Assembly (NCBI GenBank): GCA_001910725.1
Contig: MJGA01000020.1
Span: forward strand, 434,001 to 498,000
Length of the DNA: 64,000 nucleotides
From: Phanerodontia chrysosporium
Lineage: Eukaryota; Basidiomycota; Agaricomycetes; Polyporales; Phanerochaetaceae
Direction: 5' to 3'
Numbering within the stretch: the first letter of the stretch is position 1; each line of letters starts with the position of its first letter. Shown one piece after another: positions 23,634-34,470 of the stretch. The notes below the pieces were generated by a model that saw only the letters and a program-made list of their open reading frames with translations, was not told the DNA's origin and searched no databases. The position numbers and the translations under genes were made by a program.

Positions 23634-25679
23634 TTATGTCTCCAGACCAGACATCTCATAGTCCATGGGGACATCTTTCCGCTCCAACCACGCAGCATCC
23701 TCGCCCCCAAGGTCGACACCTTTGCCGCAGTCCAGTCTACGACGAGCAGGGAGTTCCTTCATGTCGACATTCTCGCCCTTCTCGCCACCGCGGACGACAA
23801 CGTAGTGCTCGCCGTGCCAGCCGACAAAGTCGAGTGTCGGCACGCTGAGCGCAACGGCGCGGAGACTCGTATGCCAGAGGTCCGTCTGCACCTGGAACTC
23901 CTTCTCGGAGAGCAGGTTCGGCTGCGGGCGCCGACAGTTTTGTCCGTAGAGATGCAGGATCGCGAGCGCATGGCAGACGCGGAACGCCGCCGCGTACTCG
24001 TGCATCGGCTTCTCCGAGACGACGCAAGACACATGCATCGCTACCATCTCGCGCGGGACACACGCCATTAATGCGTCGAGCGCGCTCTGGTGGAGGTTGG
24101 CGATGCGCACGCGGAGCACACGCAGCCCTGTGAGGTCTGGCAGCACCGCGTGCACTAGCTCCCAGGGGCATGTGCCGAGGTCGAGGCGGCGGAGGCGCGG
24201 ACGCGCCTTGAGGAATTGCGTAACGCTCTGGAAGAGGCCCCACTCGTCGTCGTGCCCGACCATGACGAACCGGAACTCCTCGAGGTGCGGCAGGAAGGTA
24301 TGTTTGCCGCCGATGATGTGGTCCGAGCCGAAGACGACGCTTGCCGCGCTCGGCTCCTCAAACGTGCCATGCAGCGTGAGGCTTTGTAGGCTGTGCGCGT
24401 GTGCAATCCGCGCGAGCACAATGTGCGAAATGCGGGTGTCGACGAGGTCTAGATGCGTCAGGTTGCGGATCGTTGCACTTTGGAATGCGCTGTCCCACGA
24501 GTGCGTCCGTTGCAGGTATGCGCCAAGCGTCAGGTGCCGGAGTGTGGGTTCGTTCTTGTCGAGCACAGTGCGAACTTCACCCATGTCTGCGAAGCCGTCG
24601 TCATCTTCCGCACGCAAGGTAAACTTGCGCAGATTACGGAAACCGCTGACTCCGACCGCGTCAAAGTGCCAGCCGATGAGACCAAGGGCATGCAGGTGAG
24701 GGTGAGATGCGAATATCGACTGGACCATGTCTGCGCGCAGTTCCGGGTAGCCTATCCATTCGAATTCGATGAGGGATGTGAATGCCGGAAGCGTAGTGCG
24801 GAATATCCCTGGGTGTATGCGCTTCATTTGGTCGGTGCGACGATAAGCAGTAGCTTGAGAACTTACTGGTCATGAGGTCTAGCATGTCTCCTTCTTCGTA
24901 CGCCCAGTGTAGGCGTAAGACCTTTATTTGGCGCGCGAACACCGGGTCCGCCTTCACTCGGTCAAAGATGTCAAGGCCACGGCTGAGGTTCTCCCTTGGA
25001 TTATCCTGGTCCTCGCCAAAGTAGAGATCCAGTGTATGAAAGATGATCCGCACAGCGATGTTCCTGTGAAAACGCGAGACAAAGAGCCAGGTACGGAGGT
25101 GGAATCGTGGGATGAACCGGGCAATGCGGTCCCACACCTCTGGTGGTGCACGGTGGGACGCGGGCTCGTCCACAAAGTGGATCTGGGCTCTGCTGAGTCC
25201 AAAGATTTTTGGCACACGAGGCACGCTGCTCACAATGTTCCCGCGGCGCAGATACGACTGGAGCTCGCGGTTGGTAGGATCAAGGTTGGCTACTGCCTGG
25301 AAGTCTTCTTGGGATGAGTACGCACCGTAAAGAAAGCGGTGAAGGCACATACTCACCTTGCTGGGCTCGCGCAAGCATCCGTTCCCCCATGATGCGTTGA
25401 GCATTCCCTCGCGCGAGTAGGGCCTTTGCTTTGTCTTCATTTGACAGCCCTGGTGTCTTGAGGTACACGTCGAGGTACTTCTCGACCTCCTCGTTGAATC
25501 TTTCCGCAACATCGTCAGGGGGCTATCTGTGCCAGCAAATGATGACCCGCTCACTTTCCAGATTCAATAAGCTTCAAGACGTGGTCGAGCAAGAAGCGTG
25601 CCTTCTGCAGTGGCTTCAGGGACTCGACGACACTGAAGACTGAGGCGGTGAGCTCATCCTGCGGCCCAACAGAGGACAT
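23634..25679 (-). CDS. TPR-like / F-box / LRR protein (gene 2)
   Basis: Predicted SCF ubiquitin-ligase adaptor with an N-terminal helical repeat region. The ATG at 25679 gives MSSVGPQDELTASVFSVVES and LLDHVLKLIESG, then an intron near 25505-25553 joins FNEEVEKYLDVYLKTPG and KALLARGNAQRIMGERMLAR, which reads like a tetratricopeptide hairpin. After another intron come DFQAVANLDPTNRELQSYL and the F-box-like PPEVWDRIARFIPRFHLRTW. The main exon (23634-24827) holds LRR-like lines such as LRRLDLGTCPWELVH and LTHLDLVDTRISH and ends MDYEMSGLET. The TPR-F-box-LRR order resembles Pof3/Dia2, but similar proteins form lineage-specific families in polypores, so orthology is not claimed. Confidence 0.85.
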
Positions 25680-26200
25680 GGTGGACGGTGAGCGAGAGGC
25701 CATAGGGAGAACCCATACGTCCGGTTCGTCGTTGCAGCTCTAGTATAGCCCGCACCGGATGACACCCAAGGGAATGGTATGCGCGGGTATCGAATGTACC
25801 AAAGCCCCGGTTCGCCGATGCCTGAATATCCGGAGGAGGATGTGGGAGCGTGGAAGGTGGAAAGCGCAGAGCAATACAATCCTAGGCCAAGACGTAGGTC
25901 GGCCTCTGGATTGCCGTGTGCTCAGTGACGGTGGGAGTGGTCGACCCGAGAGCGTACACCGTGTCCTGGAGATGCCCAGAAAGGCAGGTTGTTCCCGCGT
26001 CAATAATCGCTCTGCACGCGAGGCGAACTCGTCACTCCTTTGCTTTCATCTTTCCCCACGCCTTTATCTCGTTCCTCATCCTGGCACGATATCTACGGCT
26101 TCGTACCCGACTCTTTGGGCACCGCTTTAGCCCTGTACAATTTGTTCTTTTGCCTCCTCGCGCTCCAGCACGACTTGAACACGAACCAACGCTACCCACG
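25680..26200. promoter_or_regulatory. Head-to-head intergenic region (F-box gene 2 / RNase H1)
   Basis: 521 nt between divergent ATGs. It holds both 5' flanks. The stretch before the RNase H1 ATG is rich in C/T, as is common near fungal transcription starts. No clear TATA box was seen. Confidence 0.5.
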
Positions 26201-27483
26201 ATGCCAAAAGCTGCCACGGGATACTATGCCGTAGCGAAAGGGTTTAACCCAGGAATCTACGGAACCTGGTAAGTCTGGCACAGATGTTTCAAACGTATGT
26301 GCAGATGTTTCGTCTGCATTCCCATGCTTACTTGATGACCTCTGCCCAGGGACGACTGCGAGAGCCAGACGAAGGGGTTCCCTGGTGCAAGGCACAAAAA
26401 ATTCAAGACCGAGGCCGAGGCGAATAACTGGCTCGCAGCCAATGGAGTCTCTTCGCCTGCATCATATCTACCGGCCCCGGAATCCACGGCATCGACCAGC
26501 ACCGCATCCAGATTCGTGAGCCAGAAATCTACACGATTTTCGCCCGTAGTGCCGGCTCCCAAGGGCAAGGCGAAGGAGCCTTCACGCGGGTCCAACTCTT
26601 TGCTTGGGAAGAACACAATCGCAGATACGACTGGATGGCAGATCGTGTATTGCGACGGCGCGTGTCGTGGAAACGGCAAGCCTGGTGCAGTTGCGGGCGT
26701 GGGTGTATGGTGGGGGCCAGGGGACGTAAGGTACGCTGCTTTTCTTGTCTGCCTTTTGCGCTGTCTCTCATTTGCTGCAGAAATATCGCAGAGCGCTGTC
26801 CTGGCGATCAGACGAATAATCGCGCAGAGCTCATCGTGCGTATCCGGAAGCTATCTCGTGGAACGCGCCTGACAAATGTCTGTGTTCAGGCTATCGTGAG
26901 AATATTGGAGACTGTGCCCCGAGCAAGACTCCATTGTTGATACGGACAGATTCAAGCTATAGCATAAAATGCTTCAAAGACTATCTTCCGAACTGGAAAA
27001 CAAGAGGGTTCAAGACCAGTTCGGGTGGGGCTGTCAAGAATCTCGGTATCATCTTGTATATCGATGCTCTCCTTCAGGAGCGTATGGCCAACGAGCAAAA
27101 AGTGAGTACCCGCATCGTTTGGTCAGTCTGGTTCTGACGATGCAGCAGGTACACTTTGAGTACGTAAAAGGTCACTCGGGAGACGTGGGGAACGAAGGTG
27201 CCGACCACCAAGCTAATGTCGGTTGCGAACTGCCATTAGTCCCTGATCGGGATTGGGCTACGCTTGAGGCGGGTGTGCGGAAGCGTACGCAAAAGCCACC
27301 AGGAGCTGGATACCATATTTCGCAGCCTAGTGTGACTGCTGCGATCATAGAGCCTACGCCCTCGATGTCGTTGGCCGAGCTCGAGGTGAGTCTTGAGCAG
27401 CTTGAGACCTCACATCGCTAAATGTAGCACAGGACTTGGCCCAGTACATGACCAACGATCCAGCAGCGGACCTTTCAGACTAG
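26201..27483 (+). CDS. RNH1: Ribonuclease H1
   Basis: Degrades the RNA strand of RNA-DNA hybrids in nucleus and/or mitochondrion. It starts MPKAATGYYAVAKGFNPG and, after an intron, WDDCESQTKGFPGARHKKF with EAEANNWL, which is the hybrid-binding domain. A Ser/Pro linker leads to the catalytic domain: IVYCDGACRGNGKPGA (first Asp), QTNNRAEL (Glu), RTDSSYSIKCF (second Asp) and VKGHSGDVGNEGADHQAN (His and last Asp), so all catalytic residues are present. Introns lie near 26270-26349, 26729-26780, 26837-26889, 26920-26933, 27102-27148 and 27387-27430. The very short 26920-26933 gap means that one boundary is wrong. The last exon reads DLAQYMTNDPAADLSD and TAG 27481-27483. Confidence 0.94.
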
Positions 27484-28079
27484 ACGTTCAGTGCCATTCT
27501 TCTACTTTCTCGACGTTAGTGCTATGTTTGGTCCGTGTCTCACTCTCGGATGCATCTGCTGTTTTGATTTTCCCGGCTTGTGACGTCAGAAGCTATGATG
27601 GCGTAGCTCGCGCGCGATACGCGAGACCCGTCGCGCGGACGCGGTCATGTTCCGTCTCCTCTGCACGCATTCCGAGATGCGCAGCGTTTCTCAGGCATTC
27701 GTTTGTATTCTGGGATCGTCGTCACATGCGACAAACCTTGCATTTTCGAATGAAGAGCTGAAGACGGCGGTGATGACCCTGCGGTCCGCACGCGGCTGGA
27801 TCGTCAACTTTCCGCGTTCCGCACAATCAGAATGCAGCAAACTTACGGCAGCCGTCAGTCATCTCGTGTCTTTTCGCACGACAGCAGGAATGCTCGAGAA
27901 AGCGTGCACTAGCCCTTTCCGGTCGTCGTCGCTGATCCCGATCGTGGGAACTCTCCGGACGCTCTTGTGTCCTCCCACCATAAATTCAACATCGTGTTCT
28001 TGTTCGACTTTGCGTCCGTTGCCTGCCTCTTCCTCCCCGCCCTCTCCTTCCCCCTCCTCCGCTCACGACCATTGTCACG
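27484..28079. other. Intergenic, about 0.6 kb
   Basis: 3' flank of RNase H1 and promoter of the GPI-protein gene. The last 90 nt are a C/T-rich tract, typical of the 5' flank of strongly expressed fungal genes. No gene was recognised. Confidence 0.5.
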
Positions 28080-28831
28080 ATGCGCTTCGCTGCCCTCGCC
28101 GCTGCCCTCGCTGCGCTTCCCACCGCGTTCGGTACGCTACCTGCTAGGTCCACGCGTGGGAGCGAGCCTAACTGACGTCTCGCAGCCACTATCAACATCG
28201 CGGGTCCGTCGCCCTCATCGTACTGGGTTCAGAACACAAGCAATGTCATCACCTGGACGTTCTCCTCGGGCGACCCGAGCCCCGTGAACATCGTTGTCGT
28301 GAATCCAGACAATACGACGCTCAACGGGCCTTTCTCAATCGCCAACTATGTTGACCTCTCCAATTCTGTGCGTTTTCACGCTGCCCACACGTACCTACGC
28401 GTTACTGACAAACGTGCAGTCCTTCACAGTCACCAACGTCACCTTGCGCGTCGGCTCAGGCTACCAGGTCGAGTTCGTGAACCCCCTCAACACCACGCAG
28501 GTCTACGCGACGAGCCAGAGCTTCCAAGTCATGGCGCCCGGCAGTAAGTCCTGTGGTCACGCCTCGCGTCCCGTTATCTGACTCGCGCTTTGTAGCTGCC
28601 GCCGCGCCCACCTCCAGCGTGGCTCCCGCGTCTACGACCGGCTCAGGCTCGCCCTCCGGTACCGCCTCTGGCTCGTCTCCGTCGGGCACGTCGCCATCTG
28701 GTACCGCGTCGGGCAGTGGCAGCGGCTCGGCGGCGCCGACGCCTACCAACGGCGCCTCAGCGCTCGGCGTCTCGAGCGTGTTCAGCATCCTCGCAGCCTG
28801 TGGCGCCGCAGCAGTCGCTGTGCTCCTCTAA
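28080..28831 (+). CDS. GPI-anchored Ser/Thr-rich cell-wall protein (Kre9/Knh1-type domain)
   Basis: Surface protein of the yeast cell-wall synthesis Kre9/Knh1 N-terminal domain family (Ser-Thr-rich GPI-anchored membrane family). The start MRFAALAAALAALPTAFA is a signal peptide split by an intron (about 28136-28187). The beta-sandwich domain reads NIAGPSPSSYWVQNTSNVIT, VNIVVVNPDNTTLNGPF and, after a second intron, SFTVTNVTLRVGSGYQVEFV. A third intron leads to a long Ser/Gly/Thr/Pro linker and a C-terminal hydrophobic tail (FSILAACGAAAVAVLL) preceded by small residues suited to GPI attachment (NGASALG). The stop is at 28829-28831. Role: wall assembly or surface coat; no enzyme motif is seen. 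Confidence 0.86.
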
Positions 28832-29841
28832 ACCATACCCCTCGCGCCACCCCCATACCTATACCCTCCCTCTGTCTGTTTGTTGTCGTTGCTGTTGTTA
28901 GTACTGTACATAGCCTGTAGTCTTGTATACCCGCGCCTAGCGCTGTGTTACATTCACGACCTCCACCTCTCGAAGGAGACGATCTATCCCCTGTACTCTT
29001 CATCCTGATGCGTGACTTGTATTTGTCGCTGACACACGCTAGGCTTGCGATGTCACTCGTTGACCCTGTCATTCCTTTACTCTGTAAATAGGGCATCTAG
29101 CTGTCTTTCCAATTGGGCTTGGGTTTCTCATCCCCCGCTGTGAACGTCATTTGGTTTGAGTACCGCTTCAACGATTCTGATGTGCATTCTTTGCCCTAAT
29201 GTATAGGCCAGCGACGTGGTGAGACCTCGCAATTACATCGCAGCCCATCGCCGCTCGCGCTCAGCAAGGATCCCTTGCTGCGAGAGACGCTTACGGATGA
29301 ATTTATGACGAGCCGCTCTCATGCCGACACCACGATGATTACATTGTTGACGTCTACTTACAACTGTAGTCCCGTCGCAGAGGACGGCTCGCGACTACAG
29401 CAGAAACAGAGGCTAGCTAGCAAGCTAAGTCGTATATGCAAAAGTCATTTGCAACCCAGGCTGTTATCCCCTAACCCCTTTTGGAGTACTTGGCCTCCGG
29501 ATGCCGAGTTCAATTCTCGTCTACACTATGCCATGACTTAACCGCAGAAAAATTCCTAAAAATTCCTTCGCATCCAGGGCCAGGTCTGCTTTCTTCTATG
29601 ATCGTAGCTAGCGAAAGAACAGTATCAAAAGGACTAGGGGAGCGCTTTACACATTGTTGCTCCCACAATAGGTCGCACTGCAGAACGGTTCTCCCAAGCT
29701 GAACATTGACGTCACTCTCTCGAAGACATGCCGAACGTTCCAATGTTTACCAAGCAAGCCTTGGTAAAGCTTGAAGATATAAATATGTGCGAACCGTGCA
29801 GATGCCTGCTCGCATACCTCACCTGAACCTTCACAGCAGAG
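28832..29841. other. Intergenic, about 1 kb; promoter of MDR reductase copy A
   Basis: No gene recognised. From about 29650 the sequence matches, with changes, the inverted upstream region of copy B (about 48835-48935), including a shared stretch ending in gacatgccgaac, so the promoter was duplicated with the gene. A TATA-like tataaat lies at 29778-29784, some 60 nt before the ATG. Confidence 0.6.
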
Positions 29842-31258
29842 ATGACGAAGACTAATCTCCCTGCAGGTACTGCGACTGTGCACAGCGGCCCCATCCCAGC
29901 AAGGCCCGCCAGTACTACCTCCCTAAGGTAGGATTTACAGTAATGAGTGGTAGTCGGGACACTCGCTGACCGCCCTCTCACGGACAGCTTGATGGCATCC
30001 ACAACCTGACCATCCGCGACTTCGACGTCCCCAAGCCAAGGGCGACTGAGGTCCTCGTGAAAGTGCACGCCGTGTCCTTGAACGTACGTGCGCCCCGCAT
30101 CATGCTTTCCCGCTGTTCTCCGCTCACGTGCACACAGTTCCGCGACCTCATCATTGCGCAGGGCACGTACCCCGGTCCGAAGCACGAGAACCTCGTGCCG
30201 TGCTCGGACATGGCGGGCGAGATTGTTGCCGTCGGCGCGGACGTCAAGAAGTGGGCCGTCGGCGACCGTGTCTGCGCGAACTTCACGCAGGAGCACCTCC
30301 ACGGGGATCTCACCCCTGAGACCGTGAACACCGCGCTTGGCGGCTCTTGGGATGGCGTGCTGACTGAGTACTGCGCGTTCCCTGCTGACGTGCGTTTCAT
30401 TATCGCTGTGGGCGAAAGATAGCAATGCTGACTGGTTGTGCAGTCCCTCGTGAAGGTGCCCGACTACATGACATACGAGGAGGCGTCGACCTTGCCGTAA
30501 GTTCGCCACGCAGCCGAGCCCGACATGTACCTACTAACTGCTGCCACAGGTGCGCGGCCCTCACTGCGTACAACGCCCTGCACGGCCCGACGCCGCTCAA
30601 GGGCGGCGACTGGGTGCTCGTCCAGGGCACGGGCGGCGTGTCCATCTTCGGTCTGCAGATTGCCGCTGCGTGCGGTGCTAATGTCATCGCGACGTCGTCC
30701 TCAGATGAGAAGCTCGAGCTGGCCAAGAAGCTCGGCGCCAAGCATGTGATCAACTACAAGAAGACCCCTGACTGGGAGAAGGAGGTCATGAAGCTTGTGC
30801 GTACTCTCCATCTCGCAGCAGCTAATGACCGTGCTGATATTTGCGCTATTAGACTGGTGGGCGCGGCGTCGACCATGTCATTGAGGTCGGCGGCCCTGGC
30901 ACGCTCACAAAGTCGCTCGACTCGCTGCGCATGGCGGGCTGGGTGCACGTTATCGGATTCCTTGCGGGACCACAGGCGGACGTCAGTGACGTGCCGCTGA
31001 AGACCCTCTTCAAGGCCGCTATGGTCCGCGGCATCCTCATAGGCTCGCGCACCCAGTATGTAATTGTTCGCGTCCTGGTTTTCCGCAAGCTGATGCGTGC
31101 TTCACAGGTTTGAGGACATGAATCGCCTGTTCAGCGCACGGGAGATCCACCCTGTCGTCGACAAGGTCTTCGATTTCGAGCAGGCGCAGGAGGCGTACAA
31201 GCATCTCGAGAGCCAGAAGCACATTGGCAAGGTAGTCATCAAGGTATCGAAGCAGTAA
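29842..31258 (+). CDS. Medium-chain NAD(P)-dependent dehydrogenase/reductase, copy A
   Basis: MDR superfamily oxidoreductase of the zinc-free, quinone-reductase-like group (MDR7-like). Starts [13 protein letters not shown]. After introns: [49 protein letters not shown], a catalytic-fold Tyr/Asn region, then the Rossmann signature [19 protein letters not shown] and [18 protein letters not shown]. Further exons give [17 protein letters not shown] and, at the end, [13 protein letters not shown]. The cysteine ligands for structural or catalytic zinc are not evident. Exon 1 seems to lack one G near 29902-29906. Copy B reads [11 protein letters not shown] where copy A shifts frame to [10 protein letters not shown], and the next exon requires phase 0, which only the restored frame gives. 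The substrate is unknown, probably aldehydes or quinones. Confidence 0.92.
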
Positions 31259-31583
31259 ATCGTATCCCATATAGTGTATAGTATTGCAATTCCCGAAGTA
31301 TACTCCAGCCGCATCTGTGGCTCGCTTCATCGTGTGCACCACAACAGTGTTCTGCCCTCTGTCCTAACAGGTCATGGGCACAGATACACGGAATAATTGG
31401 ATGACACACACGCAACTGGGCAGTAGGTTATAGACTCTTATTGAGAGAAGTCAATATAGCTCGCTACCGATTCGCCCCAATGGACTGCGCTTTTGAAGTA
31501 GGTGCATTACCTAATCGGGACAATGAATTGAACATGTTCGCTGTGACGGCGCCTCATCTCGAACAACTGCCATCACAAGCACG

Positions 31584-32234
31584 ATGTCCCCTCCTATTCA
31601 GGAGGTTGGCGCGGCAACCTACGAGGAAGGTGATGATGAATGGGAGACATGCAGTGAAGAAGACACGGAAGATGAACCGGTCGAGAAATATCGAAGGGAG
31701 AAGGTCAACAAAAAACCCAAGCGAAATGTAAAGCAGGAGGAAGTGCGTATCTAGCTCTGTAAACTATGTGCGCACTCATGACTTATTGCAATGACAGCTG
31801 CGGCGCCGCGCATTTAAGGGATACGAAGCCCGAGCTCAACTTCCCGTCAAGTACCAGGTTGACCCTGCCTGCCTGGGCAAGCCGGGGTATTACGGTCCAG
31901 CTCAACGACTCTGCTTTGGCTTCGGCGTTCACTCAGACACCATTTTCGAGTATGCTGGAAGGATAGGGATATCCGAGCCCAGAAAGTGGGGAGCGTACGC
32001 GATGTTCAAGGCGGTGGCCTGCTTGAGCTACGTCGTTGACGTTGAGCTTGAGCTACGCATGGTGTGCCATCAGAAACACACCTACTGCGTGTCACTACAC
32101 AACAACCATACGCAACACAAGCTGCAGCTCATCCCGAACAGGAGAAGGAGGTGCTGGATATCTTGCGAGACGAATTGCGGCTGAACGAGGACGAAGCGCC
32201 ACTCTGGTACTTCCAGCTCAGTGATGATGACTGA
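31584..32234 (+). CDS. Conserved hypothetical protein
   Basis: No family recognised. The ATG at 31584 gives an acidic and then basic head (EGDDEWETCSEEDTEDEPVE, then REKVNKKPKRNVKQEE). An intron (about 31744-31797, gtgcgt...gacag) joins it in phase to LRRRAFKGYEARAQLPVKYQ and PGYYGPAQRLCFGFGVHSD, then IGISEPRKWGAYAMFKAVAC. In that frame translation ends at 32184. A more protein-like ending (EKEVLDILRDELRLNEDE, WYFQLSDDD, stop 32232-32234) lies in another frame, so either an intron beginning near 32030-32100 or a one-base loss separates them. The Gly/Tyr/Phe-rich centre suggests a compact domain. Function is not inferred. Confidence 0.5.
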
Positions 32235-32649
32235 CGGAGGTGTATGTGGCCCCTATCGTCTGAAACATACTACTATCTCACTGCTTCGAGAGGTCAGACA
32301 ATGTGCATTGATGCGTCACATCATTGTATCGTATCTCCCACCGCGAAATCGGTGGTTTATTGGAGCTGCCGCTCGAGCCCTTAGCAATATATGCATGACA
32401 ATGTAACCTGTAACGCATGGTTTCATGGTGTGGCACATATTCGCAGCCATGGAAGTTGCCGGTAACTAGCCAATAGTAGCAGACGACGCTATCTGAATGT
32501 GATCGCAAATCGACTTGGTTGACTATTACTGACGACTCAATATATCATATTTGGATACAATAGGGGCTGATGAACGCAGCCTTTGAGGAAATAAGAGCAA
32601 CAAAACAAAAGTGAACTTGCGCTGTTGAACACAAAAGTGTAGTCCCTGA
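32235..32649. other. Tail-to-tail intergenic region
   Basis: 3' flanks of the conserved hypothetical gene and of oxalate decarboxylase. AT-richer than the genes. Nothing else seen. Confidence 0.6.
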
Positions 32650-34391
32650 CTACGCTACAATGATCTGCTTGTCCTTGCGCAGCTTCGCCACGACATCGGT
32701 CGAGATGTTGAGGAGGTCCGCGACGATTTGGGGCGGTGTGAGCGCAAGCCACTGGGTCGCGCTGAAGTCAACAAACTTGGGCGCCTTGAAGAGCTCAAGG
32801 TAGATAAGCGGCTCCGTCGGGGACAGGTTTTGGATGTAGTGGCCATAGGAGCTCGGGAATACGCCTGTGTCGCCAGGCTGTGGTGCAGGTGAGCAAATGG
32901 AGAATTGGGAAGCTGATCGAGGCTCACTTGGAAGTCGAACGTCCGCGCGGTGCTCGAGCCAGCAAAGGCTGTCGCGCGGGCGTTGCCCTTGATGATATAC
33001 AGCCACTCTGCAAAATTATCAGCATGATGCCTTGAGAGCGCACTCGTAAGGAAAGCGCACCATCGTTGGTATGCCAGTGCAGCTCGCGCAGGCCGTTCGG
33101 CTCGACGAACACAAGCGCGCTCGCGAGGAGCGTCGACACAGGGAAGTTCGTCGCCGAGTCCTGAATCTTCACCCAACCGCCGCCGCCGGGCGCCATCTGA
33201 CGCTCCTGCTTGCCGAGCTCGAAGACGTACTGCGCGGGGATCGTGCCCTGCGGGCTCTCCACAGCCTCCTTGCTCGCTTCGCCGAGCGGCGGTGGTGGGA
33301 CGCTCGCCTCGTAGATGTACGGGTCCTTCTGCGGGATGCCGCCGAGCATGCTCGCGTCGACCCCGAGGTTCTGCGCGACAACAGACAGCGGTGTGCGCGC
33401 GAGCCAGTCTGAGAGCATGAACGTCGTGCCGGTTGCGTCGAAGTTGCCGTCGGTAAAGATGAGAAGGATCTCGAGGCCGTTCTCGAGTGCCTGGATGCTG
33501 TGTGGGACACCAGGTGGGAAGCTGTGGCGTGATGAGCACAAACAATGTGGGGAATGCGCTACACGTACTAGTAGATATCGGGGTCGGTGCCATTCATAGG
33601 CCCCTTGATGTCCGAGATGACGTTCCTGCCATTCTCATCGATAGCGGTGATGCGGCCAGTCCCACCCAGGACGTAGCCCCATTCTGCGACGCGATGCCAG
33701 TGCCTATGACCGTGAGGTTAGTGAACGTGCATTTGATAAAGCAGCTGGTCACTGACAGCTCGCGGTATGCAAAAGGCGCCAGGGCTAGCTCCGCACCAGC
33801 AATGTCCTTGGCTAATCCAGACATCGAGCATCAATATGGTGCACGATGGCGTTCATAATACATACGCGTCACATACATGGTGGGAGATCGGTGATCGTTT
33901 GCTCGCGCACCCAACCACCTTTGAGAAGTCTCGTATGGGACAGTGACATGCTCCATTTCAGGTTGGGTACAGTACCTTGGCATTACGTACGTTAGCATCA
34001 TTAGCATAGGGGCAAAAGGAAGTGTCAGCGTACCAGCGTCCGTCGGCGGCGCAGCGACATTGTCGATGTTCTGCCTGTCGATGTCCGCATTGCTTTCGCT
34101 CAGGAACTTGTACCCAAGTGCGCCTCGCATTGGCTCCGGTGCGCCGCTGGGGAAGCTGGCGATCTGTCCTAGGTCCGTGTCGCGCTTCTCCATAGGCGTC
34201 GGCAAGTACTCCTCTGGTCGTAGGTGCCGTGTCTGGCGTCCAGAAGCATGACGACGCGCTAGATGAAGCGGGCTCTTCGCTGCGCTTGATGTTGCTGAGA
34301 GATCTCTGTCCTGGATATCTGCGACAGGGGACGCAGAGCATAGACCGGAGGCCGCGAGGACTGCAAGTGCGAGTCTTGTGGAGAGACGCAT
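32650..34391 (-). CDS. ODC: Secreted oxalate decarboxylase (bicupin)
   Basis: Mn-dependent enzyme converting oxalate to formate and CO2, secreted by or bound to hyphae. White-rot fungi use it to limit oxalate toxicity and acidity during wood decay. The start MRLSTRLALAVLAASGLCSAS is a signal peptide. The conserved lead-in reads PEPMRGALGYKFLS and DRQNIDNVAAPPTD, then after introns KWSMSLSHTRLLKGGW. Cupin 1 has the metal motif ELHWHRVAEWGYVL split over an intron near 33680-33740, with PDIYYFPPGVPHSIQ giving the last His. Cupin 2 reads ELHWHTNDEWLYIIKG with GDTGVFPSSYGHYIQN. Both HxH...E...H sets are therefore present. It ends KDKQIIVA, stop at complement 32650-32652. A TATA box (TATAAAA, complement 34464-34470) sits about 75 nt upstream. 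Confidence 0.95.
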
Positions 34392-34463
34392 GGCGATGAT
34401 AGACCGGGTCTGAAGAATAGCTGACCTTTCGATGTTGAGCTGGACGTTCAACTCCCTGCCCGC

Positions 34464-34470
34464 TTTTATA
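34464..34470 (-). promoter_or_regulatory. TATA box of oxalate decarboxylase gene
   Basis: TATAAAA on the minus strand, 73 nt upstream of the ATG at 34391. Spacing matches the TATA box of the lignin peroxidase gene in this window. Confidence 0.65.

Noticed and set aside
29455..29525. tRNA-like T-arm (cgagttcaattctcg)
   Set aside because: No matching acceptor stem, anticodon loop or D-arm could be folded in the preceding 60 nt.
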